Positions 1 to 9,307 are shown, counted from the first letter of the stretch. The stretch: DNA of 64,000 nucleotides from Ornithinibacillus scapharcae TW25 (GCF_000190475.1 NZ_AEWH01000052.1:1-64000), one strand, 5' to 3'. Notes: a model not told the origin generated them from the sequence alone. A program made the numbers and translations.

Positions 1-5
1 CCTTT

Positions 6-45
6 AAAAACCTTCTGTTTACTATTTTAGAACAGAGGTTTTTTT
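6..45 (-). terminator. Terminator hairpin downstream of the aldo/keto reductase
   Basis: Arms at about 6-19 and 31-45 pair with one bulged base. Each strand ends in a run of T, so it can act in both directions: for the reductase gene on the minus strand and for a plus-strand gene lying outside the window. Confidence 0.6.
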
Positions 46-112
46 AAATGTTTCCATCTATTATACAGACATTAAGAGTAACAAGAAGTACCTTCTATGA
101 AGGATTATGTAA

Positions 113-919
113 TTATAAGTTTTTAATTTTTTCCACATCTTTTGCACTTAATTCAAAATCGAAAAGATCTAGATTAGCTGCTTGGTTTTCAGGGTTGTGT
201 GATTTTGGGATAACGACAACACCGCGTTGAATTTGGTATCTTAATAAGACTTGAGCACCAGATTTGTTATAGGCTTTACCGATTTCATCCAATACTTCTT
301 TTTGGTGGACTTCGGCTTTCATCGGTCCCCACGCAACAGGTGTAATGCCCTCCTCTTCTAATATTGCTAGGAGATCGTGGTTAGGTTCTTTTAAGTTAAT
401 TTGTATTTGATTAACAGACGGCTTCACTTTAGCGAATTCTTTTAACTCATCTAGATGATGTTTTTCAAAGTTTGAAACGCCAATCGCTTTTAGTTTGCCC
501 GCTTCGTAATATTCTTCAAAGACTTCCCATGTATTTCTTAGTTGTTCTTTGTCTTCAATCGGGAAGTGAATAAGAAGTAAGTCGAGATAGTCTGTTTGGA
601 AGTTTTTTAGACTGTTATCAATAGCTGCTCGAGTAGCTTCTTTTGATGAAATATATTCTTCATTGGCTGGAACCTTTGTCGTAATGAATAACTCTTCTCG
701 AGGCACATTGCTTTCTGCTAAGACCCTTCCAACAAGTTCTTCGTTTCGATACATAATGGCTCCGTCTATTGATCGGTATCCTAACTCAAGTGCTGAAACA
801 AGTTCTGGAATTTCATTTTTTAACGCACCATTATATTCGTTATTTTCTTTTCCATACGTATTTGTACCAGTACCTACAATTGGCATTTTCAATCCATTAT
901 TCAGTATGATGTATTCCAT
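113..919 (-). CDS. Aldo/keto reductase family oxidoreductase
   Basis: 268-residue NADPH-dependent aldo/keto reductase, a soluble TIM-barrel enzyme that reduces aldehydes or ketones. The N-terminal hairpin (NNGLKMPIVGTG) is followed by the catalytic tetrad Asp52, Tyr57, Lys82 and His118, and the C-terminal cofactor segment has the usual IPKS motif. The chosen ATG at 919 has a GAGGGAG ribosome binding site, and the family normally begins near this residue; an upstream in-frame ATG would add 19 unrelated residues. It stands alone and is followed by a bidirectional hairpin. Physiological substrate unknown; a methylglyoxal or 2,5-diketo-D-gluconate reductase type is possible. Confidence 0.9.
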   Translation of the reverse strand: MEYIILNNGLKMPIVGTGTNTYGKENNEYNGALKNEIPELVSALELGYRSIDGAIMYRNEELVGRVLAESNVPREELFITTKVPANEEYISSKEATRAAIDNSLKNFQTDYLDLLLIHFPIEDKEQLRNTWEVFEEYYEAGKLKAIGVSNFEKHHLDELKEFAKVKPSVNQIQINLKEPNHDLLAILEEEGITPVAWGPMKAEVHQKEVLDEIGKAYNKSGAQVLLRYQIQRGVVVIPKSHNPENQAANLDLFDFELSAKDVEKIKNL

Positions 920-1085
920 ATTTTTATCCACTCCCTCTGTATTTCTGCTAATTACTTTCCTTACCAAGTACATCATAACAATTTATAGAATTTTAGAAAA
1001 ATAATATAAACCTAGGGGACTGTCCACCTATTCTAATTAACTTCCCCGCTAGTTGAATTAGGGCAACAATATATATATAAACCAA

Positions 1086-1122
1086 GAGGATATTATGCTC
1101 ATATATCGAGCACAATATCCTC
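1086..1122 (-). terminator. Long hairpin downstream of tcyP
   Basis: Arms 1086-1100 and 1108-1122 form a 15-bp stem with one mismatch, 37 bases past the tcyP stop. On the minus strand the stem is followed by TTGGTTTATAT, a weak U tract, so it is a probable terminator or mRNA 3' end stabiliser. Confidence 0.55.
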
Positions 1123-1158
1123 CGTATTTCATCCATTAGGAATGGTTTTCATTTGTCA

Positions 1159-2553
1159 TTACATTGATTTTGCTTCTTCAATTGCTGTTTTATCATTAAA
1201 GATTTTTGTATTGAAGTTACCTAAGATACGTGATGTTAACGTACCAGATACCATTGAACCGTTAACGTTTAGAGCGGTACGACCCATATCAATGAATGCT
1301 TCGATTGAGATTAATAAACCAGCTAATCCAACTGGTAATCCCATAGAAGAAAGTACGATAAGAGCTGCAAACGTTGCTCCACCACCAACACCAGCAATAC
1401 CAAATGAGCTAAAGCCAATGATCAGAACTAGTGGTATTAGGAAATCCCAAGTTAAAGGGTCGATTCCTACTGTTGGAGCAATCATAACAGCCAACATCGC
1501 AGGGTAGATACCCGCACAACCATTTTGCCCCATCGTTGCTCCAAATGATGCTGACATATTCGCAACACCTTCTTCAACACCAAGTGCATTTTTTTGTGCA
1601 GAGATATTTAAAGGAATCGTTCCTGCACTTGATCGTGAAGTAAATGCAAAGCTTAGAACAGGAAATACTTTTCTTACGTAATTAATCGGATTAATTCCAA
1701 ACACGCCAACTAATACAAGTTGAATGATAAACATAACACCTAATGCCAAGTAAGATGCTAATACAAACTTACCAAGTTGCAGGATACCTGCGAAGTCTGT
1801 TGTCGCTACTGTATTAGCCATTAGTGCTAAGATACCGTATGGAGTTAAGCGTAATACTAGCGTTACAATTCGCATTACCACACCATAAACTGCATTAACC
1901 ATTTTCGTAAATGTTTCTGCTTGTTCTGGATTCTTTCTACGTAAACCTAGAACCGCAACCCCTACAAAAATAGAGAAGATAACGACTGCGATTACAGAGG
2001 TTGAACGTTGTCCGGTCATATCTAAGAAGATATTAGATGGAATAAAGTTTAAAATACGCTGTGGGGTTGAAACTGCTTCTACGTCTGTTGCATATCTTTC
2101 TTCTAGAGCATCTGCACGAGCTTGCTCTGCTTCCCCTACAGTAATTTCTTCTGCATTTAAATCAAATATTGTCGCCGCACCTACACCAATTAAAGCAGCA
2201 ACCATTGTTGTTACAATTAAAATCCCGATAATCCAACCAGCCATTTTACCTAACTGTGTTGATTTTTCTAAATTAGTAATTGCTTGGATGATTGAAACCA
2301 TAACTAATGGAACAACAATCATCATAAGAAAACTAATATAACCTCGACCAACTATATTGTACCATGCAGTTGTTTCTGCTAATGTCTCAGAGCCATTTCC
2401 ATAAATCCATTGTAAAGCAGCTCCTAGTACAATACCTAGACCTAAACCTGTAAACACACGTTTTGTAAACGACACATGCTTACGTTGCATATATAGTAAT
2501 AGCCCAATTATTGCAATTAAGACGACAATATTTAAAATAACTAACCAATTCAT
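1159..2553 (-). CDS. tcyP: L-cystine:sodium symporter TcyP
   Basis: 464-residue member of the sodium:dicarboxylate symporter (SDF/DAACS) family. Length and opening (one helix, then QRKHVSFTKRVFTGLGLG) agree with Bacillus TcyP, the high-affinity cystine symporter in the cytoplasmic membrane. Many hydrophobic segments are visible, with the serine-rich re-entrant loop SRSSAGTIPLN near residue 310 and the FGATMGQNGCAG element typical of the cystine branch. The ATG at 2553 has a CAGGGGGAA ribosome binding site. It is a single gene with a good sigma-A promoter at 2649-2677. The family is CymR-controlled in B. subtilis. It fits the other sulfur genes here (metY-metX-hom, mgl). Confidence 0.9.
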   Translation of the reverse strand: MNWLVILNIVVLIAIIGLLLYMQRKHVSFTKRVFTGLGLGIVLGAALQWIYGNGSETLAETTAWYNIVGRGYISFLMMIVVPLVMVSIIQAITNLEKSTQLGKMAGWIIGILIVTTMVAALIGVGAATIFDLNAEEITVGEAEQARADALEERYATDVEAVSTPQRILNFIPSNIFLDMTGQRSTSVIAVVIFSIFVGVAVLGLRRKNPEQAETFTKMVNAVYGVVMRIVTLVLRLTPYGILALMANTVATTDFAGILQLGKFVLASYLALGVMFIIQLVLVGVFGINPINYVRKVFPVLSFAFTSRSSAGTIPLNISAQKNALGVEEGVANMSASFGATMGQNGCAGIYPAMLAVMIAPTVGIDPLTWDFLIPLVLIIGFSSFGIAGVGGGATFAALIVLSSMGLPVGLAGLLISIEAFIDMGRTALNVNGSMVSGTLTSRILGNFNTKIFNDKTAIEEAKSM

Positions 2554-2648
2554 GTCATTTCCCCCTGTATTTTTTTTATAAGATATGAAATAAAAACCTA
2601 CATTGCCATTAAATTATATTAATCCGATAAATTTAGTATGACTTAAAT

Positions 2649-2677
2649 AAGATACAACGCATTGACGGAAGTGTCAA
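2649..2677 (-). promoter_or_regulatory. Sigma-A type promoter of tcyP
   Basis: On the minus strand TTGACA (2677-2672), a 17-base spacer and TATCTT (2654-2649) lie about 95 bases before the tcyP start. Just past the predicted start site, 2635-2619 reads TAAATTTATCGGATTAA, which loosely resembles a CymR operator but does not align fully with the published consensus as I recall it. Confidence 0.5.
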
Positions 2678-2802
2678 GATATTGATTTAACCCAAACTAA
2701 CTAATAAGAACTAAAAAGGGAGAATCATTAACAAAAGTTTTCCCTATCCTTTGTAATTTATTACAGTTATACTAGTTGAACGCCGTTCCTTTAACTCGGG
2801 GA

Positions 2803-2817
2803 TGATAATCATAATCA
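2803..2817. promoter_or_regulatory. Fur-box-like 7-1-7 palindrome
   Basis: TGATAATCATAATCA matches the Fur 7-1-7 core TGATAATNATTATCA except for one base. It sits beyond the 3' end of the OsmC-like gene and about 250 bases before tcyP, so no clear target promoter is attached. It could be chance in AT-rich DNA. Confidence 0.25.
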
Positions 2818-2830
2818 TTTCCCGAACACC

Positions 2831-2866
2831 AAAAAAGGAACACAACCTGTAAGGTTATGTCCCCTT
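2831..2866 (-). terminator. Terminator of the OsmC-like gene
   Basis: On the minus strand a hairpin (arms near 2866-2855 and 2848-2837) is followed by six T residues, directly after the stop codon. A classic intrinsic terminator. Confidence 0.8.
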
Positions 2867-2870
2867 CTAC

Positions 2871-3311
2871 TCATAGAATATTATATTCCAACTCCAACGC
2901 CACATTTCCTTGAATAGCACGAGATATCATGCAACTCTTCTCTGCCTTCTGAACTAGCTTTTCCAACAGTTCATAATCCTTATCACTTGCAACATTTGTT
3001 AACGAAACAGTCGGGCGATGAATAATCTTTTTATATGTAAAAACGCCGTTCGTCACATCGACGATTCCCTCAGATTCTAGTGACATTTCTTTTAACGGTA
3101 AATTCGCTCGCTCTATCATTGCAGCTAACGTAATAATATAGCAAGTTGCTGCTGCACCGAGTAACATCTCATCTGGATTGGTTCCAATCCCTGGTCCATC
3201 CATTTCTGTTGGAATAGATATCTTTGTTTTTAAATTACCTGCGTTTATAAATCCTTCACTATTTCTTCCACCTGGCCAGTCGGCTTTCAAATGAAAATGA
3301 TGTTCAGCCAA
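2871..3311 (-). CDS. OsmC/Ohr-type peroxiredoxin (SACOL1771-like)
   Basis: 146-residue OsmC-fold protein, a thiol peroxidase family that reduces organic hydroperoxides. It opens with HHFHLKADWPGGRN and has the two family cysteines, one in GAAATCYI at the start of the central helix and one in KAEKSCMIS. This wording matches the SACOL1771 subgroup of Firmicutes. The start is taken as TTG at 3311: the GAGGTG ribosome binding site lies six bases upstream, whereas the in-frame GTG at 3320 is part of that site. Single gene with its own terminator. Actual peroxide substrate not inferable. Confidence 0.85.
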   Translation of the reverse strand: MAEHHFHLKADWPGGRNSEGFINAGNLKTKISIPTEMDGPGIGTNPDEMLLGAAATCYIITLAAMIERANLPLKEMSLESEGIVDVTNGVFTYKKIIHRPTVSLTNVASDKDYELLEKLVQKAEKSCMISRAIQGNVALELEYNIL

Positions 3312-3359
3312 TGTAATCACCTCTAAATTAATTTTAGGATGCAGTTTGAGGGGTGTGAG

Positions 3360-3551
3360 CGCGAGAAGGCAACTTGCGCGCGAGAGTTTATGTCAAAATT
3401 ACGCCGGTAATTGATTAACCGCTCTGGGAAATGGAATACTAACGAGACCCATACTACATCGCGCGACTTCTCAAATTTCACACGCATAACCTGGGACTTC
3501 CCGCGTAACTTTTTAGAACTCTCGCGTGACTTTCAATTTTCTCGCGTAACT
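3360..3551. repeat. Cluster of CGCG units at about 20-bp spacing in two opposed orientations
   Basis: Five degenerate copies of CGCGTAACT start at 3460, 3483, 3502, 3523 and 3543 (spacing 23, 19, 21, 20). Two opposed copies, CGCGAGA, start at 3360 and 3379. The outer copies make an exact 10-base inverted repeat, 3379-3388 with 3517-3526. The block is richer in G+C than its flanks and fills the gap between the OsmC-like gene and chrA. No gene is supported here; a reading frame across it in the plus direction has no ribosome binding site and runs antisense into chrA. Confidence 0.6.
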
Positions 3552-3610
3552 GTCAGGATCAAGGGCAAACTCCCTATCTTTCCTCTCTCCTCTAAAAGCT
3601 CAAAAATCCC

Positions 3611-4789
3611 CTACCCTAATAATACTCGCATCACTTCACCAAGTACTACACCAATAATAACAATTAACCATGCTGGTGTTTTCCAGAAATATAATAAGAC
3701 AAATAAGATTGCTGCTAACGAAAAACTTGCTGCATCTGTGATGGAACTTGTAAATACCGGATCATAGAATGCTGCAAGTAATATCCCTACCACACCTGCG
3801 TTTACCCCAGTCAGTATTCCTTGAAAGCTCTTATGTTTCCGTAATTCACCTAGGAATGGTAATGCACCAACAATTAATAAAAAGGATGGTAGAAACATGG
3901 CGATTGTAGCAATGACTCCACCAATGACGCCACTCATCATCGTACCTAAGTAACTAGCAAAGGTAAATAGAGGTCCTGGAACTGCCTGTGCCATCCCATA
4001 ACCAGCTAGGAATTCACTGTTGGTTAATAATCCATTTGGGACAACCTCTTGTTCCAATAGTGGTAAAACAACATGACCGCCTCCGAATACAATGGATCCT
4101 ACACGGAAAAACGTATCAAAAATGCTGATGTAGGAGTGATTGACAATTTGCGCTAATATCGGTAGCCCAATAAGTAACACGACTAAAATAGATAAGGCTA
4201 AGATACCTTGTTTCTTTGAAATAGAAACCGTAAAATTCTTAACTTTTGATTCTGCGTTTTTAGAAAAAAGAAAATAACCAATAATTGCAGCTCCAACAAT
4301 TACAGCGATTTGTACGATTGCTGAAGGAAACAACAGCATAATTAACATGGCTATAATAGCTATCGCAATACGTGGTTTATCTGGGGTCAATGTTTTCCCC
4401 ATACCTAATACCGCATGTAGAACGACAGCAACAGCAACAATTTTTAAGCTTGTAATCCAGTTCGCATCTCCCAAAGAAAAGGATTGGAAAGCAAGCGCAA
4501 ATAAAATAAGAACTATAACGGATGGTAGTGTAAATCCTAACCAAGAGATGATTCCACCAAGGAATCCTCCTCTAAGCATTCCTATAGCAATACCGACCTG
4601 ACTACTTGCTGGTCCAGGTAAGAATTGACAGATTGCAATAATGTCTGCATAGGTCTTGTCATCCAGCCATTTCCGCTTATCTATGTATTCATTCCTAAAG
4701 TATCCTAGATGTGCTACAGGCCCACCAAAGGATGTCAAACCTAGTTTAAGGGATGTACCTAATATCTCTAATAGTGAATTTTTTCTCAT
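3611..4789 (-). CDS. chrA: Chromate efflux transporter ChrA
   Basis: 392-residue CHR superfamily membrane protein, the long-chain type with two homologous halves. Each half starts with the family signature: GLTSFGGPVAHLGYFR near residue 14 and a second FRVGSIVFGGGHVVLP near residue 210. PGP motifs follow (FLPGPASSQVG and AVPGPLFTFASYLG). About ten transmembrane segments are apparent. ATG at 4789 is preceded by GGGAGGAAAA; the upstream in-frame ATG has no site. The family exports chromate by membrane potential, though many members have untested substrates. Single gene. Confidence 0.9.
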   Translation of the reverse strand: MRKNSLLEILGTSLKLGLTSFGGPVAHLGYFRNEYIDKRKWLDDKTYADIIAICQFLPGPASSQVGIAIGMLRGGFLGGIISWLGFTLPSVIVLILFALAFQSFSLGDANWITSLKIVAVAVVLHAVLGMGKTLTPDKPRIAIAIIAMLIMLLFPSAIVQIAVIVGAAIIGYFLFSKNAESKVKNFTVSISKKQGILALSILVVLLIGLPILAQIVNHSYISIFDTFFRVGSIVFGGGHVVLPLLEQEVVPNGLLTNSEFLAGYGMAQAVPGPLFTFASYLGTMMSGVIGGVIATIAMFLPSFLLIVGALPFLGELRKHKSFQGILTGVNAGVVGILLAAFYDPVFTSSITDAASFSLAAILFVLLYFWKTPAWLIVIIGVVLGEVMRVLLG

Positions 4790-4871
4790 GTTTTCCTCCC
4801 TACATGGATGTTTTTCTAAGGTAACATATTTTGAACTATTCGTCTTAAAATTTACATAGAATTTACAAACA

Positions 4872-4892
4872 AGCAGAAACTTCATTCTGCTT
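4872..4892 (-). other. Small hairpin in the chrA / DUF4003 divergent gap
   Basis: CAAGCAGAA and TTCTGCTTG form a 9-bp stem with a short loop. It lies upstream of chrA and before the divergent DUF4003 gene. Its role is unclear; it may be in the chrA leader or act as an operator. Confidence 0.3.
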
Positions 4893-5001
4893 GGTCCTTC
4901 TTATCGAGATATATTAAGCTCTAATCCTGCTTAAGTATGAAACTTAGCACTCTCCTCTTCCGTATAATTATAACCATGTAATTTTAAAGGAGATAACGAC
5001 T

Positions 5002-5970
5002 GTGAACAAAATCACTCACGACTACATCCAATATTATCAAGATCTAAAAAGACCGTTAAAGTGGAAGGTTACGGATAAACGTATTATCATGACGATTGCT
5101 TCCATATATGCCTTGAATCAGAAGCCTCTTCATGTTGAATCGTTTCTCGATTTAGCAAACAAGGTTAGAAATAGTGCTAGCTATATCTCTGTGCTACGTT
5201 CAACTTCTAGATATACCACTGCAGCTCTGCTAGATGTAAAGTTTCACAACCCTGATGAAAAAATACAAGAGCTCCATCATACCTACAATTTATTCCGGGA
5301 AGAAAAATTCAAAAGCGGTGTTTTTACCTATATCGCTGCTTCCGTTCTATTGACTAATCCCAAGCAGAATCCTAAACTAGTCATCCAAAAAGCCAAAGAG
5401 GTATATGATGGTATGAAAAAAGAACATTCTTTCCTAACTACTAGTAGTGATTATCCACTAGCAACACTTCTTGCCCTTGACTATAAGACGGGGATAATCA
5501 GCACGATTGAAGAGCTCTACGATGAGTTGTCCAGATATGGGTTCCGAAAAGGAAATGACTTACAATTCATGAGCCAAATTCTTGCACTAAGTATAAATGA
5601 TTCTAAAAACACCTTAGTAAATCGGGCGATTCATGTTATGGATTCCCTTCAGCATACCGGGATTAAACCTAAAAAAATGTACTATCCCATTATTGGTATG
5701 CTTGCCCTACTACCGCAAAATGATTTCATTGTTCACGAAATCATATCTACTTATGAGGATCTGAATAGCCAAGGCGATTTCAAATGGCAGAAGGATATGA
5801 ATATCATTTTAGCATCTAATTTTTTCTTAATGGATAAATTGACTCATGAAGGACTTGCCGAAACAAGCTTATACACTATCTTAGAAACTGTGTTACAGGC
5901 TCAACAAGCAGTTATGGCTGCAGCTGTTTACTCAGGCGATGGAGGAGCTAGTGGTGATGGTGGTAGTTAA
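5002..5970 (+). CDS. DUF4003 family protein
   Basis: 322-residue soluble, largely helical protein that I place in the DUF4003 family of Bacillaceae, from the pattern YIAASVLLT followed by FLTTSSDYPLATLLA. Function is unknown. The C-terminus is a glycine-rich tail (GDGGASGDGGS). GTG start at 5002 with AAAGGAGAT seven bases upstream. Single gene closed by a strong terminator, with no informative partner. Confidence 0.75.
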   Translation: MNKITHDYIQYYQDLKRPLKWKVTDKRIIMTIASIYALNQKPLHVESFLDLANKVRNSASYISVLRSTSRYTTAALLDVKFHNPDEKIQELHHTYNLFREEKFKSGVFTYIAASVLLTNPKQNPKLVIQKAKEVYDGMKKEHSFLTTSSDYPLATLLALDYKTGIISTIEELYDELSRYGFRKGNDLQFMSQILALSINDSKNTLVNRAIHVMDSLQHTGIKPKKMYYPIIGMLALLPQNDFIVHEIISTYEDLNSQGDFKWQKDMNIILASNFFLMDKLTHEGLAETSLYTILETVLQAQQAVMAAAVYSGDGGASGDGGS

Positions 5971-6006
5971 TACGAATAGCCATTTATATTAGACCCCATA
6001 TCTTCC

Positions 6007-6039
6007 AAAAAAGCGGATTCATTATGAAGCCGCTTTTTT
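6007..6039 (+). terminator. Terminator of the DUF4003 gene
   Basis: AAAAAAGCGG (6007-6016) and CCGCTTTTTT (6030-6039) are perfect complements, ending in six T. Strong intrinsic terminator 37 bases after the stop. Confidence 0.85.
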
Positions 6040-6252
6040 GCAGATAGCAAAAAAATAACAACCTGTCTCCCCAACACAAGTAAAACTAACCCCTCACCCA
6101 AAAATAAGTGAATGCGTGTTTTCGAATAACCTGTTAACTAATAATTGAATCTAATTCACAAGGTTTATATCTTCATCAAATCGGAAAGAATACTAGATAG
6201 ATATATTTCTATTTTCCTCACAAAATTGGTGCGAAAAAGGGAAAAGTAATAT

Positions 6253-7371
6253 ATGATTACCTTAAATAAAGCAGAAAGTGTGATGAGCATGTTTAATAAG
6301 CGCTGGTTTCAAACTTTAACAGCATTAATTATGGTATTTCTACTAATCTATCTTTTATATATAACCAGTTTCATTTTCGATCCTGTATTTAAATATATTG
6401 GGGCCGTAGCTTTTCCGTTTATCGCAGCTGGGCTACTTTATTATTTAACAAAACCTGTCATGAAACTCTTAATTCGTTATAAAACACCCAAGTTTCTAGC
6501 GATCATCATCATTTTTATCTTAATTATTTTGGTAGGATATGTTTTTACCAAGGTTATCTTCCCAATTGCCCAAGATCAGTTTGAAAAATTTGTCGACAAC
6601 ATACCAGTAATGGTAAAGGGGGGACAAGATTTAATTGACTACTTCCAAGAAAATGAAAGTATTATTCCTGATGAAGTCTATAAAACGATAGATAATATGA
6701 TGGCAAATATTCAGACATACATAGAAGGGATTATGACCTTCTTGTTTAGCTTCATTAGTCAATTGATAGGTTTTATATTCTCATTAGTTTTAGTACCATT
6801 CTTCCTATTCTTCATGCTGAAGGATGGCGATAAATTTATTGCCTTTGTTACTCAAATCTTTGAAAAGAAGAAGGCTAGTAACCTGCGCAATCTCTTACGA
6901 AAAATTGACCATACATTATCTGCCTATATTCAAGGGCAGCTTCTTGTGAGTTTCAGTATTGGGGTCATGCTTTTCATTGGATATACCATTATCGATCTTG
7001 ACTATGGACTTTCCCTGGCATTGTTTGGAATGTTGATGTGTGTTGTTCCATTTATCGGGCCATTTATTGCGGTTGTCCCTGCTGTACTTGTTGGGGTTTT
7101 CCAGGATCCTATGAATGTAGTATGGATCGCCATTATTATGATTGTCGCTCAGCAGATAGAGGGGAATTTTATTTCTCCAAATATCATGGGGCATGTATTA
7201 AGAATCCATCCTTTAACCATCATTACCATTATTCTAGCAGCAGGAAGTATCGCAGGCTTTATTGGCATCCTATTTGCAGTTCCATTCTATGCGGTTGTGA
7301 AGACGATTATCGTGCACTTTTACGAAACTTATAAGGATACTCGGAAGAATAAAAGTGATGCTTTGATATAA
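6253..7371 (+). CDS. AI-2E family transporter (YtvI/YueF type)
   Basis: 372-residue integral membrane protein of the PF01594 family. Three N-terminal hydrophobic segments precede an extracytoplasmic helical region (residues about 95-165), then the conserved LVLVPFFLFFMLKDG motif near residue 185 and a C-terminal block of membrane helices containing QQIEGNFISPNIMG near residue 300. The family includes AI-2 exporters, Na+/H+ antiporters and proteins of unknown substrate, so no substrate is assigned. Start taken as ATG 6253 with AAAAAGGG upstream; ATG 6283 is also possible. Confidence 0.85.
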   Translation: MITLNKAESVMSMFNKRWFQTLTALIMVFLLIYLLYITSFIFDPVFKYIGAVAFPFIAAGLLYYLTKPVMKLLIRYKTPKFLAIIIIFILIILVGYVFTKVIFPIAQDQFEKFVDNIPVMVKGGQDLIDYFQENESIIPDEVYKTIDNMMANIQTYIEGIMTFLFSFISQLIGFIFSLVLVPFFLFFMLKDGDKFIAFVTQIFEKKKASNLRNLLRKIDHTLSAYIQGQLLVSFSIGVMLFIGYTIIDLDYGLSLALFGMLMCVVPFIGPFIAVVPAVLVGVFQDPMNVVWIAIIMIVAQQIEGNFISPNIMGHVLRIHPLTIITIILAAGSIAGFIGILFAVPFYAVVKTIIVHFYETYKDTRKNKSDALI

Positions 7372-7742
7372 GCAAATTCCGTAGAAGGTAGTTAAACGTT
7401 TCTTGTAGGATAAGAAAAATAACAGTGTAATTAGAGAAGCTAGGCTATTATTAGCTTCTCTATATTACAGCGAAAAAAATCAATTAGCCCTAATATTATC
7501 TATAATTCTCTCCCGTTAATACAATGACAAATGAACTTCTATTAGCTATTTTCTCCAAAGGGCCAATCCTCCAAATTTTTCAAAAGCCAAGTCATATCCA
7601 ATATCCAAAAATCCACAATTATAGGAACCAAACCACTTGCTTATATACTTATAACTCAAAAGGTTGTATATCACGAATACATTTCATGAATTAGTGAAAA
7701 ATACAATTACTTAGGAATTACTGTTACTGGAGGTATTTTTTT
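7372..7742 (+). other. 371-base gap with one hairpin
   Basis: No gene is supported. A long imperfect hairpin (arms about 7426-7442 and 7452-7469) follows the AI-2E gene; no clear T tract follows, so it is a weak terminator candidate. The last 30 bases hold the CTGGAGG ribosome binding site of the DUF3231 pseudogene. Confidence 0.5.
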
Positions 7743-8711
7743 ATGCAGGGAGAACATAGTCCAAGATTAACATCATCAGAAATTTCTGTTATGTGGAGTT
7801 CTTATCAAAACAATAGCTTTACTATATGTATTCTGAAATACTTCTTAACTAATGTTGATGATCCAGAAGTAAAATCAATCATAGAATTCGCATTGGGAAT
7901 ATCACAAAAAAACTACGAAATAAGTAAAGAGATCCTTAAAAACGATAAGCAACCCATTCCAGTTGGTTTTACAAATGAAGACGTGAGCACAAGTGCTCCT
8001 CGCCTATTTTCAGATGCATATTACTTATATTATATTAAGAATATGGCAAAAATCGGTTTGTCTGTTTACGGTGTAGCATTATCAGCATCCGCGCATTTAG
8101 ATGTTCGTAATTTTTTGAGCCAAGCGATACTTACATCAACAGAACTCTATAATTGACCACCCTATGTTACAACACCTGATAATATTGATTTTATCGACAG
8201 CAAGAAATACTTAGGAGGACTTTTAAATTTAGACAACCGACCTTTGAATGTTGTTGAAATTAACCATATTGAAGCAAATATTGAAACAAATTCAGTGGGT
8301 AAAGTCCTTTTAAAAGGTCTTGCCCAAGTAGCTAAGTCCAAAAAAGTTAGGGATTATTGCATTAGAGGTTCAGATATTGCCAAAAAGCATATAAAAGTGT
8401 TTCAAGATTTATTATCCAATGATGACATTCCAGCTCCATCAGCTTGGGACATTGAACTAACGGATTCGACTGTCACTCCTTTTTCCGATAAATTAATCAT
8501 GTTCCATACAACATTGTTAATTGCATCAAGCATTTCAAACTATTCAACAGCTTCCGCGGCAAGTTTAAGAAAAGATATCTCCGCATCTTATGTTCGCTTA
8601 ACAGCAGAAATTGCACAATATGCAATAGATGGTACAAACATCATGATTAAAAATGGATGGCTCGAACAGCCACCACAAGTCCCTGATTACAAGGGGTTAT
8701 CAAAGAATTAG
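7743..8711 (+). pseudogene. DUF3231 family protein, broken by an in-frame deletion/stop
   Basis: One reading frame runs from ATG 7743 to the stop at 8711 but is cut by TGA at 8154-8156. Both sides are clearly DUF3231: the N-terminal unit holds SPRLTSSEIS, PIPVGFTNEDV and NMAKIGLSVYGVAL; the C-terminal unit holds STVTPFSDKLIMFH and TAEIAQYAIDG. Between ELYN and PPYVTTPDNIDF the family normally has some 13 more residues (recalled pattern), which are missing here. The stop therefore sits at the junction of a deletion whose length is a multiple of three. DUF3231 proteins contain two similar helical units and are associated with spore formers; function unknown. The N-terminal 137 residues could still be made. 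Confidence 0.8.
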
Positions 8712-8766
8712 TTTTATAAAGTTGTTTAACAGAGACAATGAGATGTAAGGAGTTGCAGAAATCAGT

Positions 8767-9256
8767 GTGGACAAAGACGCAATTAAAAAAATACTGTGGT
8801 CCGTTGCCTTACCAGGTTTTGGGCAACTTTTAAACAAGGAATTTGCAAAAGGTGTATTGGTTAATTTTAATAGAATTTACAGTCAATATCCAAGCCAACT
8901 TAAACACTGCCATAATCCTAAGTTTTCATGGGGATATACTCACATCAATTCAAGTTACTAATTATCAGTGGCTAATGTAATACCCCTGTTTATATTTTTT
9001 CGCTATATGGGATGCTTATAAGAATGCAAATGGAAAAGTACCCACTCTGTCCTTTCTTCCACTTGTATTTGCAGCATTTTTTATGACAGTTGGTGTCATT
9101 TATTCATCTACATTGAAAGTTTTTGGGGTGTTACTTGGACCAATATTTTTACCAATGTTATTTGTGATACCAGGCTTATTAACTGGACTATTGGTTTTCA
9201 AGATTTTAAATCATATCAAGATACGTAACCTTAAATTATTAAAAATATTTAATTAA
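8767..9256 (+). pseudogene. Membrane protein pseudogene (PGFGQLLN family)
   Basis: It begins at GTG 8767 and reads KKILWSVALPGFGQLLNKEFAKGVL, a membrane-protein N-terminus. Past about 8865 the frame is lost, but another plus frame continues the family-like sequence: NIQANLNTAIILSFHG, then YQWLM, a TAA at about 8969, then AIWDAYKNANGKVPTLSFLP and two hydrophobic helices, ending at the TAA at 9254-9256. So one frameshift and one nonsense codon separate three recognisable parts of a roughly 160-residue protein. It follows the DUF3231 pseudogene directly, as in an operon that has decayed. I have no function for it. Confidence 0.75.
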
Positions 9257-9307
9257 GCTTACGTAATTGTATTTGAAACGTATATCCTTAATCAATTCTA
9301 TCCTTAG

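Noticed and set aside
3411-3767. Plus-strand open frame across the CGCG repeat region and the end of chrA
   Set aside because: No ribosome binding site, low-complexity repeat content and antisense overlap with a solid gene.
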